NCBI GenBank assembly: GCA_030605745.1
Contig: JAUWHT010000211.1
Coordinates: forward strand, 1-9,586
Reading direction: 5' to 3'
DNA from: Pirellulales bacterium
Lineage (GTDB): Bacteria; Planctomycetota; Planctomycetia; Pirellulales; Thermoguttaceae
Length of the DNA: 9,586 nt
Shown: positions 7,471 through 9,586 of the stretch, piece by piece
How positions within the stretch are numbered: the stretch's first letter is position 1
How the letters are laid out: each line of letters begins with the position of its first letter
The notes under the pieces: model-generated
Seen by the model: only the letters and a program-made list of their open reading frames with translations
Told to the model about the DNA's origin: nothing
The model's database searches: none
Translations under genes and position numbers: made by a program

Positions 7471-7479
7471 AACTATGTT

Positions 7480-7509
7480 ATTCTATCAACGATGAGGCCC
7501 CACTGTCAA
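7480..7509 (-). promoter_or_regulatory. Sigma70-type promoter for the Uma2-hic-hdr cluster
   Basis: On the minus strand, -35 TTGACA (7509-7504), an 18-nt spacer and -10 TAGAAT (7485-7480). The -35 is a perfect consensus and the -10 has one mismatch. The start point would be near 7473, a few bases before the 29-bp hairpin. It is the only good promoter I found upstream of the cluster. Assignment is by sequence only. Confidence 0.6.
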
Positions 7510-7692
7510 TCCCCATGTCGTTGACCCAGATTCTCGACCTGCAATTCTGACGCTCACCGCCAACGGCCTTGACGAACCCACTTGCATCCCCGGCTTCCGG
7601 GTGGTAAAATTGAGTTGACAATTTGAATTGACGCGCGTGCGTCAAGTTTTGCTGCTTCACTGGAAACCGCGAACGCGAGCCTCTGGGCTTGA
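7510..7692. other. Non-coding gap with a small hairpin (7628-7645)
   Basis: No convincing gene. It holds a perfect 7-bp hairpin TTGACGC-GCGT-GCGTCAA at 7628-7645 followed by GTTTT, which would suit a weak plus-strand terminator or an operator. Just upstream is the AT-rich AATTGAGTTGACAATTTGAA, with a TTGACA at 7615-7620 that lacks a matching -10 at 16-18 nt, so I do not call a promoter. Confidence 0.45.
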
Positions 7693-7777
7693 GTTACAGA
7701 AGCGGCACTTGAACCGCGCTCCCGCTACGACGGGAGCGTCGGCTGAGTGCTGTTCTGTAACACCCCTTCGCGGGGGT
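7693..7777. repeat. Long imperfect hairpin, possible structured RNA or dispersed repeat
   Basis: The outer stem GTTACAGAA (7693-7701) pairs exactly with TTCTGTAAC (7753-7761). After one bulged G it continues with CGGCACT (7703-7709) opposite AGTGCTG (7746-7752, one G-T pair). The tip is a perfect 8-bp stem CGCTCCCG / CGGGAGCG (7717-7724, 7731-7738) with a 6-nt loop. Directly after comes a second hairpin ACCCC / GGGGT (7762-7766, 7773-7777). A T-rich run follows at 7805-7812. This could be a small RNA, but I see no clear promoter, and a dispersed repeat is as likely. The strand is not determined. Confidence 0.55.
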
Positions 7778-7886
7778 CCAGTGAGCGGCCTTAGTCCGAC
7801 GTTCCCTTTTTTGTTGCGCCGGAAAACTCTGGTATGAACTATGAACATTGAACCAACCGCACCTTTAGAGTCATGCGAGGCATGAG

Positions 7887-8009
7887 ATGACAGTAAGATC
7901 ACCCGAACAGTTCCGGGAATGGCTCTTAAAGCACATACACCAGATGAACGAACTGTCCCGGCACCCGAATCCCGATGAACATACACTAGCGGACATGGAC
8001 ATTACGTGA
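7887..8009 (+). CDS. Small hypothetical protein, 40 residues
   Basis: The ORF runs ATG to TGA and encodes MTVRSPEQFREWLLKHIHQM followed by a hydrophilic tail ending in ADMDIT. The ribosome binding site GAGG lies 6 nt before the ATG, which is good for this genome. The sequence suggests one amphipathic helix (about residues 6-25: EQFREWLLKHIHQMNELSRH) followed by an acidic tail; there is no membrane segment and no cysteine. A 14-codon ORF (7841-7885, MNIEPTAPLESCEA) ends one base before this ATG and might be a coupled leader. Three bases after its stop begins a perfect stem-loop, as expected for a single-gene unit. I recognise no family. It could be a genuine small gene, or the remnant or partner of a lost gene. 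Confidence 0.45.
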   Translation: MTVRSPEQFREWLLKHIHQMNELSRHPNPDEHTLADMDIT

Positions 8010-8012
8010 ACT

Positions 8013-8079
8013 GCGACCCCCGTACCTCGCGTCGTGGTGCGCCTGCCCCACGCCCGACGATAGACGGTACGGGGGTCGC
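8013..8079 (+). terminator. 14-bp stem-loop after the 40-residue ORF
   Basis: GCGACCCCCGTACC (8013-8026) and its exact complement (8066-8079) enclose a 39-nt loop that can form an inner stem (CGTGG / CCACG). It starts three bases after the small ORF's stop and sits between that gene and the opposite-strand toxin remnant. The following bases (TCTTAG) are not a good U-tract, so this may be a non-canonical terminator or another palindromic repeat. Confidence 0.5.
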
Positions 8080-8124
8080 TCTTAGATTAGAAAAGGCTTA
8101 AGGCCCCTACACACTGCGATGTCC

Positions 8125-8250
8125 TCAGGCAACGCGCCACACCCGGAGCACAGAAACCATACGGTCTTGATCTTCGATATGGAAAAACACACCCAAAGGA
8201 TGAATGAACATGATCCGCACCGCCAGACTTCGGGATTCTCCTTGGACAGG
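8125..8250 (-). pseudogene. C-terminal remnant of a RelE/ParE-like toxin
   Basis: The minus-strand frame ending at TGA 8125-8127 reads ...SRSLAVRIMFIHPLGVFFHIE, then DQDRMVSVLRVWRVA. This resembles the last strands of RelE/ParE toxins (family pattern: R...V..y.v.f.i.d....V.VLRVWR). Only about 38 residues are left; typical members have 85-110. The match fades exactly where the REP-like unit begins at 8251, so the 5' part seems to have been replaced or displaced by that element. I see no antitoxin. The call rests on a short stretch and could be chance similarity. Confidence 0.35.
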
Positions 8251-8373
8251 AAAAGGTGACAGGCACCAAATCTGGGCAACATAAAGAAAAGGCGACAGGC
8301 ACCAAATCTGCCGCAGCATACGCATCCTTAGCCAATCCCCCCAACTTTGTCAAATTTGGGGGCTGTCACCTTT
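8251..8373. repeat. REP-like cluster: two direct copies and one inverted copy
   Basis: AAAAGGTGACAGGCACCAAA plus TCTG at 8251-8274 recurs at 8287-8310 with a single change (GGCGACAGG), a 36-nt period. A third, inverted relative lies at 8351-8373 (CAAATTTGGGGGCTGTCACC plus TTT). Each unit holds the small palindrome GGTGACAGGCACC. The layout, direct units closed by an inverted one, resembles REP/BIME elements mobilised by Y1-type REP-associated transposases (RAYT). No transposase gene is present here. Confidence 0.65.
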
Positions 8374-8517
8374 CACCTCCGAGCAGCGGCATGGGAGAAA
8401 GGGCACTTTTCCGGCCCCACGGAATTTTTTTTCGGATTTCCGTTTTGACGCAACTTCTGTCATCATAACACTTTATGGCTACCCCCCCAAAGTGTCCGAA
8501 GTTCGGCAAATCTCGAG
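8374..8517. other. Gap between REP-like cluster and promoter
   Basis: I see no gene here. There is an AT-rich stretch at 8424-8441 with a 6-bp inverted pair ACGGAA / TTCCGT around it. The segment CCCCCCAAAGTGTCCGAAGT near 8482 weakly recalls the inverted REP-like copy and may be a degraded relative. Confidence 0.4.
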
Positions 8518-8545
8518 TTGACAGGACTTTATGGATGACTATAAT
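8518..8545 (+). promoter_or_regulatory. Perfect-consensus sigma70-type promoter
   Basis: TTGACA (8518-8523), a 16-nt spacer and TATAAT (8540-8545). Both hexamers are exact consensus. The start would be near 8552, giving a leader of about 175 nt before the DUF1080 gene. Confidence 0.65.
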
Positions 8546-8603
8546 CAGTCAGTATGCTAGCAGTGGTTGCTGGCACGCAGGGCTACGTGACCGGTCTAAA
8601 AAA

Positions 8604-8632
8604 TTGCAAACCTCGCCCGTGCTGGGTATAGA
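8604..8632 (+). promoter_or_regulatory. Second promoter candidate for the DUF1080 gene
   Basis: TTGCAA (8604-8609), a 17-nt spacer and TATAGA (8627-8632), each with one or two mismatches to consensus. It would start near 8639, giving a leader of about 90 nt that begins just before the hairpin at 8644. Confidence 0.45.
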
Positions 8633-8643
8633 ATCAAAACAAT

Positions 8644-8692
8644 GGGTTCAGGGCAAGTTTTCTCGGGAAGGTCCTGAGAACCCTGAAAACCC
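8644..8692 (+). promoter_or_regulatory. Leader hairpin before the DUF1080 ribosome binding site
   Basis: GGG-TTCAGGG (8644-8653) pairs with CCCTGAA-CCC (8681-8687 and 8690-8692, two bulged A). The inside TTCTC (8660-8664) pairs with GAGAA (8676-8680). It ends 22 nt before AGGAGG and leaves the site free. It could stabilise the mRNA or act as an attenuator; there is no U-tract directly after it. Confidence 0.5.
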
Positions 8693-8728
8693 GTCAACGG
8701 TTGCCGCGTAACTTAGGAGGTCTGAACG

Positions 8729-9352
8729 ATGCGTAGCTTCGCAACAATCTTGTGTTTGACTGCACTGTTTCCCACACTGGCTGCCGTCGCCATCGCCGAG
8801 GAAGGTTTTCGGCCGCTGTTCGACGGCAAGACGCTGGGCGGCTGGCACGGGGATGCCGACTGCTGGAGCGTCGAAAACGGCGTCATCGTCGGCTCGACCG
8901 ACAACAAAGACCTCAAACACAACACCTTCCTGGCCACCAAGGAAACCTACAAGAACTTTGTCCTCAAGCTCAAGTTCAAGCTGCGGAATGGCAACTCCGG
9001 CGTCCAGATCCGCAGCCAACAGCGACCCGACTATGTGGTGGCCGGCTACCAGGCCGACATCGACGGCCGGCCCGAAGTCATGGGTGTGCTTTGGGAAGAG
9101 TGGGGCCGCGGAGTGCTCAATAGTGTGGACCCCGAGGGAGTCGCAAAGCACATGAAAAAGGACGACTGGAATGAATACGTGATCATCTGCAACGGGCCCC
9201 GTATCAAGCAGATCCTCAACGGTTACACTACTATCGATTACACCGAACAAAGCGACAAGGGTGCTACTGAGGGAATCATTGCCCTTCAACTGCATGCCGG
9301 CCCCAAGATGAAGATCTCGTTCAAAGACATCATGATCAAGAAGCTGCCGTGA
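8729..9352 (+). CDS. Secreted DUF1080 / 3-keto-disaccharide hydrolase-like protein
   Basis: A 207-residue protein. Residues 1-23 are a signal peptide (MRSF, hydrophobic core, AVAIA before EEGF), so it should be exported. The mature part begins with FRPLFDGKTLGGWHGDADCW and continues with WSVENGVIVG, FVLKLKFKLRNGNSGVQIRS, YVVAGYQADI, DWNEYVIICNGPRIKQILNG and a final IALQLHAGPKMKISFKDIMI, all hallmarks of DUF1080, a concanavalin-like beta-sandwich. Family members often act on glycans, and some hydrolyse 3-keto-glucosides; the substrate of this one is unknown. The family is heavily expanded in planctomycetes. The length suits a single-domain member. A consensus AGGAGG lies 8 nt before the ATG, the strongest ribosome binding site in the window. 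It is separate from the Hdr cluster and reads the other way. Confidence 0.93.
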   Translation: MRSFATILCLTALFPTLAAVAIAEEGFRPLFDGKTLGGWHGDADCWSVENGVIVGSTDNKDLKHNTFLATKETYKNFVLKLKFKLRNGNSGVQIRSQQRPDYVVAGYQADIDGRPEVMGVLWEEWGRGVLNSVDPEGVAKHMKKDDWNEYVIICNGPRIKQILNGYTTIDYTEQSDKGATEGIIALQLHAGPKMKISFKDIMIKKLP

Positions 9353-9408
9353 CGAACCCGGCGGACAACCAGATCGCAGTAATATCCGATCCTATGGAGG
9401 ACCTTCCG

Positions 9409-9586
9409 ATGGGTAAGAGTTTTAGAAACCATCCAAGGGATTCTCACCACACTTCGCGTGGAAGCTTCCTTAGAACGTGTTTTAAATCTCCCTTTGGGAG
9501 AGGGGCAGAGGGTGAGGGCGGCATGGATCACACCGCAAATAGCGGGGGTTTCTTGCCGAATAACCCTCACCCTAACCCTCTCCCGG
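9409..9586 (+). CDS. Doubtful open-ended ORF downstream of DUF1080 gene
   Basis: An ATG at 9409 has GGAGG (9396-9400) 8 nt upstream and a frame that stays open to the window end: MGKSFRNHPRDSHHTSRGSF, then LRTCF. From about residue 27 the reading frame lies in a dispersed inverted repeat and gives GRGAEGEGG and NPHPNPLP, strings typical of translated repeat DNA. The ribosome binding site is good, but the coding content is not convincing. It may be a short real gene start later invaded by the repeat, or not a gene. Confidence 0.2.
   Translation, partial: MGKSFRNHPRDSHHTSRGSFLRTCFKSPFGRGAEGEGGMDHTANSGGFLPNNPHPNPLP
9487..9586. repeat. Dispersed inverted repeat at the right edge
   Basis: GGGAGAGGGGCAGAGGGTGA plus GGG (9496-9518) is matched by the near-complement CCCTCACCCTAACCCTCTCC plus C (9564-9584), with 45 nt between. 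The left end also has a small hairpin TCTCCC-TTT-GGGAGA (9487-9501), and the final CCCGG suggests that the matching right hairpin is cut by the window end. This GGGAGAGGG / GGGTGAGGG motif is widespread in bacterial intergenic DNA. Confidence 0.8.

Noticed and set aside
7657..7986. Minus-strand 109-codon frame
   Set aside because: It runs through the imperfect hairpin and antisense to the 40-codon ORF, with no recognisable motif and no ribosome binding site.
8251..8310. CRISPR-like pair of repeats
   Set aside because: Only two units with a 12-nt gap, and the third copy is inverted; no spacer-sized gaps and no cas genes.
8475..8711. Plus-strand 78-codon frame upstream of the DUF1080 gene
   Set aside because: Both promoter candidates and the leader hairpin lie inside it, and the sequence looks non-coding.
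9286..9570. Minus-strand frame at the right end
   Set aside because: It covers the DUF1080 3' end in antisense and the dispersed repeat (LTLCPSPKGRF is typical translated repeat).

Overview
The window most resembles a GC-rich planctomycete, probably an uncultured anaerobic or facultative Pirellulales-like lineage. The reasons are a secreted DUF1080 (3-keto-disaccharide hydrolase type) protein, a Uma2-family protein, long intergenic gaps filled with GC-rich palindromic repeats of several unrelated types, and an anaerobic Hdr redox module. The taxonomic call is inference; there is no rRNA or marker gene here.

Bases 1-7485 hold a run of genes that all read on the minus strand: a Uma2-family protein, hicB, hicA, hdrC, hdrB, a very large hdrA, and the 5' part of mvhD, which runs off the left edge. 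Most gaps are tiny or overlapping (4-nt hicB/hicA overlap, 6 nt hicA-hdrC, 15 nt hdrC-hdrB). The exceptions are two junctions, hdrB-hdrA and hdrA-mvhD, each filled by a palindromic repeat. A near-consensus sigma70-type promoter (7480-7509) points into the cluster, and its predicted transcript begins directly in a perfect 29-bp hairpin.

The core is a heterodisulfide-reductase-type electron-transfer complex. HdrB carries two complete CCG cysteine motifs, HdrC two [4Fe-4S] motifs, and MvhD is the [2Fe-2S] linker that normally brings electrons from a hydrogenase or formate dehydrogenase to HdrA. HdrA (1500 residues) is a fusion: a partial HdrA module interrupted by a complete GltD-like NAD(P)H oxidoreductase module, followed by a second, full HdrA with its N-terminal cysteine domain and C-terminal double ferredoxin. 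The straightforward hypothesis is a soluble flavin-based bifurcating or confurcating complex that couples NAD(P)H to ferredoxin and a disulfide or other HdrB substrate. The true substrates cannot be read from the sequence.

Bases 7486-8728 are mostly non-coding. They contain a small hairpin, a long imperfect hairpin suggestive of a structured RNA or repeat, a 40-codon ORF with a good ribosome binding site followed by a 14-bp perfect stem-loop, a probable remnant of a RelE/ParE-type toxin, and a REP-like repeat cluster that seems to cut that remnant.

Bases 8518-9352 hold the plus-strand DUF1080 gene with a perfect-consensus promoter, a second promoter candidate, a leader hairpin and a consensus ribosome binding site. 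The right end (9353-9586) has a weak, open-ended ORF overlapping another dispersed inverted repeat.
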